From Ruegeria pomeroyi DSS-3 (lineage in GTDB: Bacteria; Pseudomonadota; Alphaproteobacteria; Rhodobacterales; Rhodobacteraceae), in assembly GCF_000011965.2 (NCBI RefSeq), contig NC_006569.1:310001-374000 (forward strand): DNA of 64,000 nt. The letters are read 5' to 3'. Under the pieces are notes generated by a model. That model searched no databases, was not told where the DNA came from, and worked only from the letters and a program-made list of their open reading frames with translations. Both the position numbers and the translations under genes were made by a program. Positions 16,667-25,099 of the stretch are shown one piece after another; the stretch's first letter is position 1; each line of letters opens with the position of its first letter.

Positions 16667-17646
16667 TTCTTGTCCCCTTTGTCAAAGCGGACGCTCAGCA
16701 ATCCGTTGGGAAGAAAGCGGATCACGGCGATCAGGATCATCGAATAGACGAGCATCTGATACTTGCCGATCTCGAACAAAAGGTCCCATCCGAAGTAGAG
16801 AACCAGCGTGCCAAGCATGGGGCCAAAGACATAGCCAAGGCCGCCCAGAAAGCAGTTCAGCATGAAGTTGACGGAATCAGCGACAACAAAGGTGGAGGGA
16901 TAGACCGACTGCGCGATCGCCCCGAACATCGCCCCGCCAATGCCACCAAAGAAACTGGAAATCGCGAAAATCACGATGCGGATGTAGGCGATGTTCACAC
17001 CGATGGAACTTGCCAGTTCCTCGTTCTGCTGCATCGACCGGCACAGGTGCCCGAGACGCGAATTGACCAGCCGGTATAGCGCTGCATAGGTCGCGACCAT
17101 CAGAATGCAGGCGGTCAGGTAAAAGGCCAGCTTGGTGTTTTCCATCGCGCCGAAATCCGGGATCAGCGGGATGCCAAGGATCGACAGACCGGAAGGCAGG
17201 GGGATGTTCGATATGCCCTTCGCGCCGTTGGTGATGGGCAGCGCCAAGGCTGTCAGTGTCACCACCTGGGTCAGAACCAGCGTGATCATCGCGAAATAGA
17301 CTCCGCGCAGGCGCAAGATCGGCAGCCCGACCAGGATCGCCACGATGGCTGCAAACAAGCCGGCAGCAGGCAGTGTTATCCAGAAGGACCATCCCGCCTT
17401 GACCACCAGAATGGCGGAGACATACGCGCCGATCAGCGCAAACGCGCCTTGGCCGATGTTGATCCGGCCGATGTAGAATGTCAGCCACACTCCCGCACTT
17501 GCGATTGCCAGCAGGGCGACCGAGGTCAGGGTGAAGTAGAAGTCCCAGCGTCCCGTTGCCCCGATGACGAGCGGAACGCCGATGAAGATCGCGAACAGGA
17601 ATATTCCGGTGCCGATCAGTTGCTTTGAAGAAAATCCGAGCATCAC
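16663..17646 (-). CDS. ABC transporter permease, LivM type
   Basis: Integral membrane permease of 327 residues with about eight to ten hydrophobic segments. The family motifs NIGQGAFALIGAYVSAIL, AMITLVLTQVV and the cytoplasmic coupling stretch SRLGHLCRSMQQNEELASSIGVN are present. It pairs with the LivH-type permease encoded 1 bp upstream to form the membrane channel. It overlaps the LivG-like gene by 4 bp. Confidence 0.92.
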   Translation of the reverse strand: MMLGFSSKQLIGTGIFLFAIFIGVPLVIGATGRWDFYFTLTSVALLAIASAGVWLTFYIGRINIGQGAFALIGAYVSAILVVKAGWSFWITLPAAGLFAAIVAILVGLPILRLRGVYFAMITLVLTQVVTLTALALPITNGAKGISNIPLPSGLSILGIPLIPDFGAMENTKLAFYLTACILMVATYAALYRLVNSRLGHLCRSMQQNEELASSIGVNIAYIRIVIFAISSFFGGIGGAMFGAIAQSVYPSTFVVADSVNFMLNCFLGGLGYVFGPMLGTLVLYFGWDLLFEIGKYQMLVYSMILIAVIRFLPNGLLSVRFDKGDKK

Positions 17647-17647
17647 G

Positions 17648-18517
17648 TCAACCCCAGGGCTTGCCCATCAGGCCTTGCGGTCTGATGGCGAGGAAAATCA
17701 TCAGGGAGACGAAGATCAGCAGATAGGTGATATCTCCGTACTGATAGAGCAGAGCGAGGCCGATCGCCTCCATGAAGCCCAGGATAATGCCGCCCCAGAT
17801 CGCGCCGGAAATCACACCTGCGCCTCCGATCATGACCATCATGAAGGCCTTGATCGACGTGGGCCCGCCCATACCAAGGTTAACCCCTGTGATCGTGACC
17901 AGCAGGCCACCGACGAGGCCGGCAAGCATCGCGCCAAGCGCAAAACCGATCATCGAGTACCGATCCACATTCACGCCCATCAGCTGGGCCGCTGTCCGAT
18001 CCTGGGCGAGCGCGCGCAAGGCGCGGCCCGTCTTCGTGTATTGCATCAGTCCGATGAAGGCGACGATTGACAGGATCGCCAGCACACAGATCAGAATGCG
18101 GTCATAGGGCATGATGATCCGGAAATCCCAGTTGAACACGCCGTCGACGATCTTGGGAACACCGCGCTGCTTTTCCCCGAAGATCAGCAGGATCAACGCA
18201 TCGAGGAAAAAGGCGATGCCGGCGGCCAGCAGCATCGTACTTTCTTCACGCGCCGATCCTTTGATCACCGGCGCAAAGAGAAATTTCTCGATCAATGCAC
18301 CAAGGATGGCCAGCGTGACGCAAGACATCACCAGCGCCAGGACAAACGGGATGCCCCATTGACCGTAGAAGGTGTAAGTGACGAAGCCGCCGATCACATA
18401 CATCTGCCCATGGGCAAAATTGAGGACGTTCATCAGGGCAAATATCAGAGTCAGACCAAGCGCGATCATCGCGTATTGGGACCCCAGATAGACGCCATTG
18501 GCCAAAATCTGTTCCAT
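17648..18517 (-). CDS. ABC transporter permease, LivH type
   Basis: Integral membrane permease of 289 residues. Characteristic stretches are LANGVYLGSQYAMIALGLTLIFALMNVLNFAHGQMYVIGGF at the N-terminus, the coupling-loop segment GRALRALAQDRTAAQLMGVN, and GGPTSIKAFMMVMIGGAGVISGAIWGG near the end. It follows the substrate-binding protein gene after 89 bp and precedes LivM-like by 1 bp. The Tyr/Gly-rich start and length are normal for LivH. Confidence 0.92.
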   Translation of the reverse strand: MEQILANGVYLGSQYAMIALGLTLIFALMNVLNFAHGQMYVIGGFVTYTFYGQWGIPFVLALVMSCVTLAILGALIEKFLFAPVIKGSAREESTMLLAAGIAFFLDALILLIFGEKQRGVPKIVDGVFNWDFRIIMPYDRILICVLAILSIVAFIGLMQYTKTGRALRALAQDRTAAQLMGVNVDRYSMIGFALGAMLAGLVGGLLVTITGVNLGMGGPTSIKAFMMVMIGGAGVISGAIWGGIILGFMEAIGLALLYQYGDITYLLIFVSLMIFLAIRPQGLMGKPWG

Positions 18518-18606
18518 CGTGGTGTTCTTTCCTGGAAAAGCCCCGGGCCATGTGCGGCCCGGGGAGGGTCTGCTCAGGGACTGGTCACAAGCAGAAAGAG
18601 GTGTCT

Positions 18607-19794
18607 TTAGTCGACTGCGGCGACGAACAGCGTTTCGAACGCGCCATCCTGATAGACATTCACCACCAAAGGCACCGCAACCTGGCGGCGCTGGCCGAAG
18701 GATGTCATGCCGACATAGCGGAGTGTTGCGTCACCGTTCATGTAGGGATTTGGCGCCTCGAATGTGTCCATGGTGGCCTGGAAAGCGGCCACATCCTCGA
18801 TCGCGGCAGGATTGGCTTTCAGCGTCTCCAGAATGTATTCCAACGCATAGACCTTGGTGTTGGACTCGTCGTTGTACTCCCCGAACATCTCGGTGTAGCG
18901 CTTGACGAATTCATTCATCATCGGCGACGCAAGCTCTGGTGTGGATGCACCACCGACAGAGATGAAGCCGTTTGCAAGATCACCAGCGCCTTCGGCCAAA
19001 ACACCGGCATCTTGTGCTGTTTCTGTCGAGATGAGGCCCTGGAACCCAAGCTCACGCGCAGATCGAATGAGCTGCGGGGCGTTGGCCGGCGACACGCCCG
19101 ACAACACCAGCAAATCCGGCTGTGTGCGCATCACAGGGGTCAGAACTGGCGTGAAATCCGTGGTATCGACCTGATAGGTGACGCTGGAAGAAACAACCTT
19201 CAGACCAAGAGCTTCGGCCGCAGCCACGCCGCCATCACGCTGGCTCAGCGGATCAGATTCGTTGGCCGCGATGAACGCAACCGTTTCCACACCTTCTTTT
19301 TCCATCAGGTATTTGTAGATCGCCGGCCCAGACTGGTAGTTGGCAACCATACCAAGAACCGCGTTCGAAGCAGGCGCCTGATAAAGCTCTTTCGGGAAGG
19401 CGTATGGGAAGTACATGATCCCGTTGGCTTCAGCCACCGGGCGCACAGCCGCGGCGCCGTCGTCGACATTCGGGCCCACGACATAGTGGATTCCTTCCTG
19501 AGCCATCCGTTCCATGCCCGCAATCGCGCGCTTGGGGTCCTTTTGGTCGTCAAAGGACACGATTTCGATGTCATAGGTCGTGCCACCAATGGTGTAACCG
19601 CCGGTTTCATTGATCCAGGCCGCCCGCGTTTCCATCGAGCGCTGGTTCGATATGCCCCATGCCGCAGCCGGGCCGCTGGTCACACCAACAAAGCCGATTT
19701 TCAGGACCGGGTTCTCCGCAAGAGCAGCAGTTGTGCCAAATGCGGTCAGTGTTGCAGCCGTCATTGCTGCTTTCATGAGTGATCTTCGTTGCAT
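18607..19794 (-). CDS. Periplasmic substrate-binding protein of the Liv/HAAT ABC importer
   Basis: Type-I periplasmic binding protein of 395 residues. The N-terminus MQRRSLMKAAMTAATLTAFGTTAALAE is a signal peptide with cleavage after ALA, which is why the ATG at 19794 is chosen over one at 19872. The mature protein begins NPVLKIGFVGVTSGPAAAWG, and FDDQKDPKRAIAGMERMAQEGIHYVVGPN is typical of the branched-chain/amide-binding family. The ligand is unknown; the racemase at the operon end and the GntR regulator suggest a ureide or amino-acid-like compound. It is the first gene of the six-gene operon and faces the GntR gene. Confidence 0.9.
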   Translation of the reverse strand: MQRRSLMKAAMTAATLTAFGTTAALAENPVLKIGFVGVTSGPAAAWGISNQRSMETRAAWINETGGYTIGGTTYDIEIVSFDDQKDPKRAIAGMERMAQEGIHYVVGPNVDDGAAAVRPVAEANGIMYFPYAFPKELYQAPASNAVLGMVANYQSGPAIYKYLMEKEGVETVAFIAANESDPLSQRDGGVAAAEALGLKVVSSSVTYQVDTTDFTPVLTPVMRTQPDLLVLSGVSPANAPQLIRSARELGFQGLISTETAQDAGVLAEGAGDLANGFISVGGASTPELASPMMNEFVKRYTEMFGEYNDESNTKVYALEYILETLKANPAAIEDVAAFQATMDTFEAPNPYMNGDATLRYVGMTSFGQRRQVAVPLVVNVYQDGAFETLFVAAVD

Positions 19795-19891
19795 GTTCAA
19801 ACTCCCGTTGAATTCAGTTCTGGCACTTTTCGCGCCGTTCTTGTCCGGCAGCTCGATGGAATCCCCATACATGCCGTGGGGTCAGTTCACG

Positions 19892-19915
19892 ATTGTTAAC
19901 AATTCTTGTCAACAA
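19892..19915. promoter_or_regulatory. Tandem GntR-type operators
   Basis: TTGTTAACAA (19893-19902, inside the 12-bp palindrome ATTGTTAACAAT) and TTGTCAACAA (19906-19915) lie 13 bp centre to centre. They sit in the 230-bp gap between the substrate-binding protein and the divergent GntR regulator. Small AT-centred dyads like these are usual FCD-GntR sites. The flanking gap shows no gene. Confidence 0.55.
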
Positions 19916-20024
19916 AAATTTCGAATGGGTCGACAATTTCCTGCACTTGGCCTTAGACTGCCCGGAGTTTAAGCGTTAGCAGCCAGAGATCGTCGAAAGA
20001 CTCACCCGTCTAGAAAGTGTACTT

Positions 20025-20744
20025 GTGCCCTCCAATCCGCAGCAAAGCAGCAGAGCCACACCGGACCGGCCGTCGGGATCGGATGAAAGTGTCATTGTTG
20101 AACGGATCTATAAGGCCGTCATGGAACAACGTTTGGCACCGAAGACCAAACTGAGTGAGGCGCGCCTTTGCGAGACATTCGGCGTTGGCCGCATGCGCGT
20201 TCGGCGCGCACTTCTGCTGTTGTCGAGTCAGGGCATCATCGAGCTGCAGTCAAATCGGGGCGCATATGTCGCCTGCCCCGACACGGCAGAGGCAAACGAA
20301 GTGTTTGCGGCCCGGATGTTGATCGAACCACCGCTCGTTCGGCAACTTGCTCAGAGCTCAGGCAACATTGATCTGACGATCCTGACTGAACACATCGCCC
20401 TGGAAGATGCCGCCCGCGAGAGAAAAGAGCGCACGGAGATCATTCGGCTGTCTGGTGAGTTTCACACCAAGCTTGCCCAAGCGACCGGAAACAAGTTCAT
20501 CTTCCGCATGATGCGCGAGCTCGTCACGCGCACTTCACTGATCGTCGGCCTGTTTGGATCATCAGAAAACGCCAGCTGCCCGGATGATGAACACAACAAC
20601 ATCCTGAAAGCGATCCAGTCACAAGACCCGGAAATGGCCGAGACCTTGCTTATTTCTCATCTCAACCACATTCAAAACGGTCTTGATATGGACATGCGCC
20701 AGGTGCCCCAGGATGACTTGGCGGCGATTCTCGGATCGGATTGA
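20025..20744 (+). CDS. GntR-family (FCD) transcriptional regulator
   Basis: A 239-residue regulator. The N-terminal winged HTH is ERIYKAVMEQRLAPKTKLSEARLCETFGVGRMRVRRALLLLSSQGII (about 26-73). The C-terminal FCD ligand domain has AARMLIEPPLVRQLAQ, the metal-binding-type SGEFHTKLAQATGNKF, and DDEHNNILKAIQSQDPEMAETLLISHL. The start is a GTG at 20025; an in-frame TAG upstream limits it. It is divergent from the ABC importer/racemase operon and probably represses it through the tandem TTGTYAACAA sites. The effector is unknown. Confidence 0.88.
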   Translation: MPSNPQQSSRATPDRPSGSDESVIVERIYKAVMEQRLAPKTKLSEARLCETFGVGRMRVRRALLLLSSQGIIELQSNRGAYVACPDTAEANEVFAARMLIEPPLVRQLAQSSGNIDLTILTEHIALEDAARERKERTEIIRLSGEFHTKLAQATGNKFIFRMMRELVTRTSLIVGLFGSSENASCPDDEHNNILKAIQSQDPEMAETLLISHLNHIQNGLDMDMRQVPQDDLAAILGSD

Positions 20745-20748
20745 TCGG

Positions 20749-20964
20749 ATTATTGCGCCACTTTCTGCCGACGTGGCGGATAGGGTCAAGATGCGGATCA
20801 TAGCGATGATTGATTTCGCAAATGACGCCTCGATATGAGTGCGCCTTGTCGGTCACAATTGCCACGGGCCGGTCAACGGTGATCCCGCGCTTTGCGAGCA
20901 GACCCGCCACATCCTGACAAGACAACGGCAAGCTCATCAATCCCGGTTCAATCGGTCCGTGCCG
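20749..20964 (-). pseudogene. IS6-family transposase relic with internal deletion
   Basis: The minus strand encodes FRHGPIEPGLMSLPLSCQDV and AGLLAKRGITVDR, like the N-terminus of IS6-family transposases. It then jumps directly to PVAIVTDKAHSYRGVI, CEINHRYDPHLDPIRHVGRK and WRNN, which belongs to the middle of the catalytic domain. The first part of the DDE core (roughly 60-100 residues, by comparison with family members I know) is missing at about 20868. The homology stops at 20749, just 5 bp from the GntR stop codon. It is therefore doubly truncated and non-functional. The gap 20745-21139 between gntR and the recombinase is otherwise empty. Confidence 0.72.
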
Positions 20965-21139
20965 GAACGGATTACAAGTTCGAATTCTTCTTTTTGCACA
21001 GAGGTTCGAAATCGTAATGATCATAAATTCTCTCTTTTGCACACCACATGTGATTCGCCTGGTTTCGACAATTAGTTCTGATAACTTTCATTTATCATGT
21101 GTCTATGAGAATGCTCGAAAATATGCCACTCTGACGCCC

Positions 21140-22186
21140 ATGAAACCCGTCAGACCACAACCGGCCACGCCCCCTGCCCTTTCGGAAAACGACCGTCAGG
21201 CGCTCAACGATCTCTATGTGCGTGGCACCCCCGAAAACACCCTGCGCGCTTACGAGCGGGACCTGCTCTATCTCACCGCCTGGAAACAGCTCAGCTTTGG
21301 CGCGCCGCTGGCCTGGCCCGAACAGCATGAATGCGCCCTGCGCTTCATTCTCGACCACAGCCGCGATCTGGGCGACGCAACCGGCCCCGCCCGCGAGGTG
21401 GCCGAGGCGCTGATCGCGCGCGGCCTGCGCCGCTCGCTGGCCTGCCCGGCGCCCGCAACGCTGAACCGGCGCATCGCCTCGTGGCAGGCCTTTCACCGGA
21501 TGAAGAACCTCGACAGCCCGTTTGACAGCCCGCTGCTGAAACAGGCCCGCGCCAAGGCCCGGCGCGCTGCGGCGCGGCCCACGGCGCCCAAGTCGCGCAA
21601 CCCGATCACCCGGCCGGTTCTGGAACAGCTGCTCGCAACCTGCCGTGGCTCGCGGCGCGATTGCCGCGACCGGGCGCTGCTGATGCTGGGCTGGGCCAGT
21701 GGCGGCCGCCGCCGTTCCGAGATTGCCTCGCTTCGGGTCGAGGATGTTTCGCTCAGGGATTTCGCCGCCGACGGGATCGCCTGGCTGATGCTGGTCGAGA
21801 CCAAGACCACCCGGCGCGGCGCCACCCCGCGCCTGGTGCTCAAGGGCCGCGCCGCGCAGGCGCTGGTGCATTGGCTCGAGGTTTCGGGCATCGAGGACGG
21901 GCCGCTGTTCCGCCCGGTGTCGAAATCCGACCGCGTGCTGACCCGCCGCCTGACCCCGGACGCGATCTATCAGATCGTGCGCCACCGGTTGCAGCTTGCC
22001 GGGCTGCCGCAGGATTTCGCCTCGCCGCACGGGCTGCGCTCGGGCTTTCTGACCCAGGCAGCGCTGGACGGCGCGCCGATCCAGGCGGCGATGCGGCTTA
22101 GCCTGCATCGCTCGGTGGCGCAGGCGCAGCGCTATTACGACGATGTTGAGATTGTCGAAAACCCCGCAACCGATCTGCTGGGGTAA
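21140..22186 (+). CDS. Tyrosine recombinase of a plasmid replication module
   Basis: Site-specific recombinase/integrase of 348 residues. The N-terminal SAM-like core-binding domain (about 20-130) is followed by the catalytic domain: Arg in SGGRRRSEIASL (about R191), HGLR (H297, R300), SLHRS (H323) and the nucleophile Tyr in RYYDD (332/333). All catalytic positions are filled. I start it at ATG 21140 (MKPVRPQPAT) because the open frame upstream to 21017 codes an AT-rich, non-family stretch. It is next to parB, parA and the initiator, so resolution of replicon multimers is the likely role; phage-like integration is the alternative. Its stop is 1 bp from a parS-like palindrome. Confidence 0.85.
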   Translation: MKPVRPQPATPPALSENDRQALNDLYVRGTPENTLRAYERDLLYLTAWKQLSFGAPLAWPEQHECALRFILDHSRDLGDATGPAREVAEALIARGLRRSLACPAPATLNRRIASWQAFHRMKNLDSPFDSPLLKQARAKARRAAARPTAPKSRNPITRPVLEQLLATCRGSRRDCRDRALLMLGWASGGRRRSEIASLRVEDVSLRDFAADGIAWLMLVETKTTRRGATPRLVLKGRAAQALVHWLEVSGIEDGPLFRPVSKSDRVLTRRLTPDAIYQIVRHRLQLAGLPQDFASPHGLRSGFLTQAALDGAPIQAAMRLSLHRSVAQAQRYYDDVEIVENPATDLLG

Positions 22187-22187
22187 G

Positions 22188-22213
22188 GCGGTCTTACCCG
22201 TGGGTAAGACCGC
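22188..22213. repeat. parS-like palindrome 1 (12-bp arms)
   Basis: Arms GCGGTCTTACCC and GGGTAAGACCGC flank a 2-bp GT centre, between the convergent recombinase and parB stops. The core TCTTACCCGTGGGTAAGA recurs inside parA and a closely related form occurs beside the origin. It could double as a terminator hairpin, but the recurrence points to a ParB binding site. Confidence 0.65.
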
Positions 22214-22219
22214 ATATCG

Positions 22220-23317
22220 TCAGTCCTCTTGCAGACTGTCGATCAGTTTTGCCACCGCCTGTTCCAGCTTCTGCCGGTCGATGCGGGTGAAATCCAGGTT
22301 ATAACGCAGGTCAATCCGCCCGTTCGAGGCCGAGCATTTCGCGATCCCGCTCGGGCGGCTGATCTGAAAGGTTGTCTTGGCCCGGCGGGTCTTGTCGCCG
22401 CTGGGCGCCGCTGTGCGCGCCTGCGGTTCCGGCACCCCTGCCCCTTCGGCAAACCCGCGCAGGATCGCCACCTCGTCCGCCGCACTCCGCCCCGGCTGCG
22501 CCAGCAAGGCGGAACTGACTGCCCGGACCAACCCCGGATCGCCATCCAGCTTGCGTTTGAGATCGACACCCACATTGCGCGGAATCTCGTTGGGGTGTTC
22601 CAGCGACTTGCCCAGCATCATCAGCAGGCTGGCAAAGGCGCGAATATAGCTGCGCTTGGTATAGCTGGCGGATTTGAACAGGACCGATACCGCCTTGTCC
22701 ACATCGGCGCAGTCATTGGCCGGGTCCTCGGCATAGGCGCGGGCCAGCGCGCCCATTTCGGCAAACGAGATATCCTTGCGGATCAGGTTCTCGTCCACCA
22801 TGCGCCGGTATTGATCATCCGTCGGCGCATTGGCCAGGATGCCCGCCGGAATGCGCGCGAACCGTTCATCCCCGGTTTCCTCGTAAAGCGCGCGATAGGC
22901 CGACAGGCGCCGCATGCCCTGCACCAGCTCGTACCCGCCATCGGCGCGCTTTTCGACCCGGATCGGGTTCGACAGCCCGATTTCGCGGATCGAGGTTTTC
23001 AGCTCGTCCAGCTCCGGGTCCGGCCCGGCGGCGCGGTCGCGGGTCAGCCGCTCGGCATGAACCGCGTCCAGCGGCACCAGATCGGTGATCAACCCCTCTT
23101 TCTTTAGCCGCACCAGCTCATGCGCCAGCTGGTCGTTCTCGGCGCGAATGCGATCTTCGGTCTCTTGCCGGTCGCGCAGCGCGTCGGCGTTTTCCGAGAT
23201 CGCGGTTGCCATCGGGCCGCGCCGGTGTTTGTCCAGCACCTTGTCGGGCACCTTGCCGACCGGAATGTCCTCCATCGCCGGCATGTCGATATCGAAGATT
23301 CTGCGCTTGCGGGTCAT
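22220..23317 (-). CDS. parB: ParB-type plasmid partition protein
   Basis: Centromere-binding protein of 365 residues that loads at parS sites and works with ParA to segregate the replicon. A charged coiled-coil-like N-terminus (about 40-75) precedes the ParB/Sulfiredoxin-type domain: LDELKTSIREIGLSNPIRVEK, YELVQGMRRLSAYRALYE and DENLIRKDISFAEMGALARAY. The box usually written GERR is GMRR here, as in plasmid RepB/ParB relatives. A central HTH region follows. The start overlaps the parA stop by 4 bp. Palindromes at 22188, 23622 and 24721 are its candidate targets. Confidence 0.88.
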   Translation of the reverse strand: MTRKRRIFDIDMPAMEDIPVGKVPDKVLDKHRRGPMATAISENADALRDRQETEDRIRAENDQLAHELVRLKKEGLITDLVPLDAVHAERLTRDRAAGPDPELDELKTSIREIGLSNPIRVEKRADGGYELVQGMRRLSAYRALYEETGDERFARIPAGILANAPTDDQYRRMVDENLIRKDISFAEMGALARAYAEDPANDCADVDKAVSVLFKSASYTKRSYIRAFASLLMMLGKSLEHPNEIPRNVGVDLKRKLDGDPGLVRAVSSALLAQPGRSAADEVAILRGFAEGAGVPEPQARTAAPSGDKTRRAKTTFQISRPSGIAKCSASNGRIDLRYNLDFTRIDRQKLEQAVAKLIDSLQED

Positions 23318-24621
23318 GCGTCATCCTCCAGCTTGGACCAGGCCGACAACATCACCTCGCGGAACTCGCGATAGGCATTGTCAAATGTGCCGCGCGCGCG
23401 GCGCCAGGTTTCCCGCGTCATCTCGCGGTAATCCATTTCATAGACCGAATTGAGGAAGCGGCCCGATTGTTCCACCGCCCGCGTCATCTCGACTGGGTGG
23501 TCGGTGACGTGATGGCCGAACACCTTGCGGAACGCCTCGTACATCGCCTGGTGCAGGGCGTTGCCCGGTTCATACCGGGTCAGGATAAAGCGGATCTCGG
23601 CAAAGGTCTTGGGCAGGCCAATCTTACCCGTGGGTAAGACGCCATCGAACCCGTGCGACAGATCCTCCAACGCCTCGGCCAGCTGTCCGATGAAAGAGGT
23701 TGTGGAATCGTATTCCCAATAGCCCGGCCCCGAGGGGATATAGAGCATGTCGGCGGCAAACACCGCGTTCATCGACTGATAGCCGATGGCGGGCGGGCAA
23801 TCGAACAGGATCAGGTCATAGGCGTCATCGGGGATCTGATCGAGATAGCGCGACACCGCGGCAAAGAAGGACCATTCCGGGTTCAGGTGCCGGTATTGCG
23901 CGCTGGCGAATTCGACAAAGGCCGCGTTGGCGCAGGAGGGGATCGCGTCGATCGTCGACCAGGAACTGGGCTTGATGAAATCACCCACCCGCAGATCGCC
24001 CAGCCCCATGCCGGTGATCGAGGCGGGCAACTGGCGGCGGGGCAGGGTGGTGCCGCTTTCGGCGGCGGCGGCGCGGTTGTTCATCCGCTCGGTCTCGCGG
24101 ATCAGGTCGCGCGCCATGATGCCCCAGACGGTGTAATCCTCGGCCACATCGGTCAGGCCCATGGAATGGCTCAGCGTCGCCTGCGGGTCGAAATCGACCA
24201 CCAGCACCCGATAGCCATCCAGTGCGGCGGCATGGGCCAGATGCAGGGCGACGGTCGACTTGCCCGCGCCGCCCTTGAAATTGGCCACCGCCGCGCGGAT
24301 CGCGCGCTTGCCCGCCGGGCGCGGCGGCATCAGAGACTTGCGGTTGATCTTGAGCCGGCGGCGAAGTTCGTTCACCTCTTCCAGGCTGAACCAGCGCTGG
24401 CGGCCATCGGGCTCGACCTCGCCGCCGGGCAGGGTGGGGTCGGCGACCAGCTTGCCACGAAAGGTCGACTGGTTGACGTTGAAGATCAGCTCGCTCACCT
24501 CCCAGCTGGAAAAGCGGCGCAGCGTCTTTTCCATCTCGGGGCTGAAGGTCTGCTGCCGGATCCAGCCTTGCAGCTTCAGCGACTGGTTGCGCAGGTGACT
24601 CAGGTCTTCGTGTGTATACAT
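23314..24621 (-). CDS. parA: ParA-type partition ATPase
   Basis: Walker-type partition ATPase of 435 residues. An N-terminal MerR-like HTH extension (about 30-95) typical of type Ia plasmid ParA is followed by the deviant Walker A FKGGAGKST (115-123, signature Lys116 and Lys121). VVDFDPQATLSHSMG and DLILFDCPPAIGYQSMNAVFAAD complete the nucleotide site. The HTH extension lets such proteins repress their own operon. The gene carries a copy of the parS-like palindrome within its coding sequence (23622-23639). parA is divergent from the initiator gene, with the presumed origin between them. Confidence 0.92.
   Translation of the reverse strand: MYTHEDLSHLRNQSLKLQGWIRQQTFSPEMEKTLRRFSSWEVSELIFNVNQSTFRGKLVADPTLPGGEVEPDGRQRWFSLEEVNELRRRLKINRKSLMPPRPAGKRAIRAAVANFKGGAGKSTVALHLAHAAALDGYRVLVVDFDPQATLSHSMGLTDVAEDYTVWGIMARDLIRETERMNNRAAAAESGTTLPRRQLPASITGMGLGDLRVGDFIKPSSWSTIDAIPSCANAAFVEFASAQYRHLNPEWSFFAAVSRYLDQIPDDAYDLILFDCPPAIGYQSMNAVFAADMLYIPSGPGYWEYDSTTSFIGQLAEALEDLSHGFDGVLPTGKIGLPKTFAEIRFILTRYEPGNALHQAMYEAFRKVFGHHVTDHPVEMTRAVEQSGRFLNSVYEMDYREMTRETWRRARGTFDNAYREFREVMLSAWSKLEDDA
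23622..23639. repeat. parS-like palindrome 2 (inside parA)
   Basis: TCTTACCC-GT-GGGTAAGA, the same 18-bp core as the palindrome at 22188, embedded in the parA coding region. Conservation of an exact palindrome in coding sequence suggests a protein-binding function. Confidence 0.62.
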
Positions 24622-24720
24622 GCCTCGGGCTTCCTTTGTCTCAGGACGCTAATTTTCTATGCTTACCCATTTACGCTGTATTTGCATTTATGGCAAAAGG
24701 AAATATCATGAGGATGCGAC

Positions 24721-24736
24721 CTTACCCGCGGGTAAG
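24721..24736. repeat. parS-like palindrome 3 (beside the origin)
   Basis: The perfect 16-bp palindrome CTTACCCGCGGGTAAG shares the TTACCC...GGGTAA core with the two other copies. It lies 100 bp upstream of parA, where ParA/ParB could act on the operon promoter. A further half site CTTACCC is at 24662. Confidence 0.62.
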
Positions 24737-24826
24737 AAAGCCCTTGAAAACAGGGGGCTTCCGATTCGGGGCCGGGGCAGACAGAACGCCGCGATTCGAC
24801 CGAGTCTCTTTGGTAGCGCTCCGCAA

Positions 24827-24911
24827 GATATGGGGTCACTTAGTCGCCGGAATACCCCTGATAGGGGGACAAAAGGAGCCGATACGGGGACAGCCAGGAT
24901 GTCCCCCCTCA
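24827..24911. repeat. Iteron-like repeats, consensus GATANGGGGACA
   Basis: Three direct copies start at 24827, 24860 and 24881, and one inverted copy lies at 24900-24911. The second and third are 21 bp apart, about two helical turns. They sit upstream of the initiator gene, as iterons bound by a plasmid replication protein usually do. Confidence 0.5.
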
Positions 24912-24975
24912 CCAGTACTTCACCTTTTTTCTTTCTTTGAAAAGGGGAAGGGGAGGGGGCCGATCGCCAAGCTGC

Positions 24976-25004
24976 TTGACAGAATCGAAGCTTTGGACGC
25001 TAAT
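24976..25004 (+). promoter_or_regulatory. Candidate sigma-70 promoter of the initiator gene
   Basis: TTGACA (24976-24981) and GCTAAT (24999-25004) are separated by 17 bp, giving a start site near 25011, about 90 bp before the initiator ATG. Confidence 0.5.
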
Positions 25005-25099
25005 TGTCACAAGATCGGGAAAAGCGTTGGGAAGACGCCGGACCGACGGCACGGGACAGCAGATCCCATCGTCGAGGCAGACGAGCAGAGAGTTGGATA

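Larger units (their letters stand above)
24622..25099. other. Presumed replication origin region between parA and the DnaA-like initiator
   Basis: This 478-bp gene-free stretch contains a parS-like palindrome (24721-24736) and four iteron-like repeats: GATATGGGGTCA (24827), GATAGGGGGACA (24860), GATACGGGGACA (24881) and inverted TGAGGGGGGACA (24900-24911). A T/A-rich tract at about 24921-24943 could melt easily. The 11-bp direct repeat GGACGCTAATT occurs at 24644 and 24995. No canonical DnaA box was seen. Origin function is inferred from position and repeats. Confidence 0.6.
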
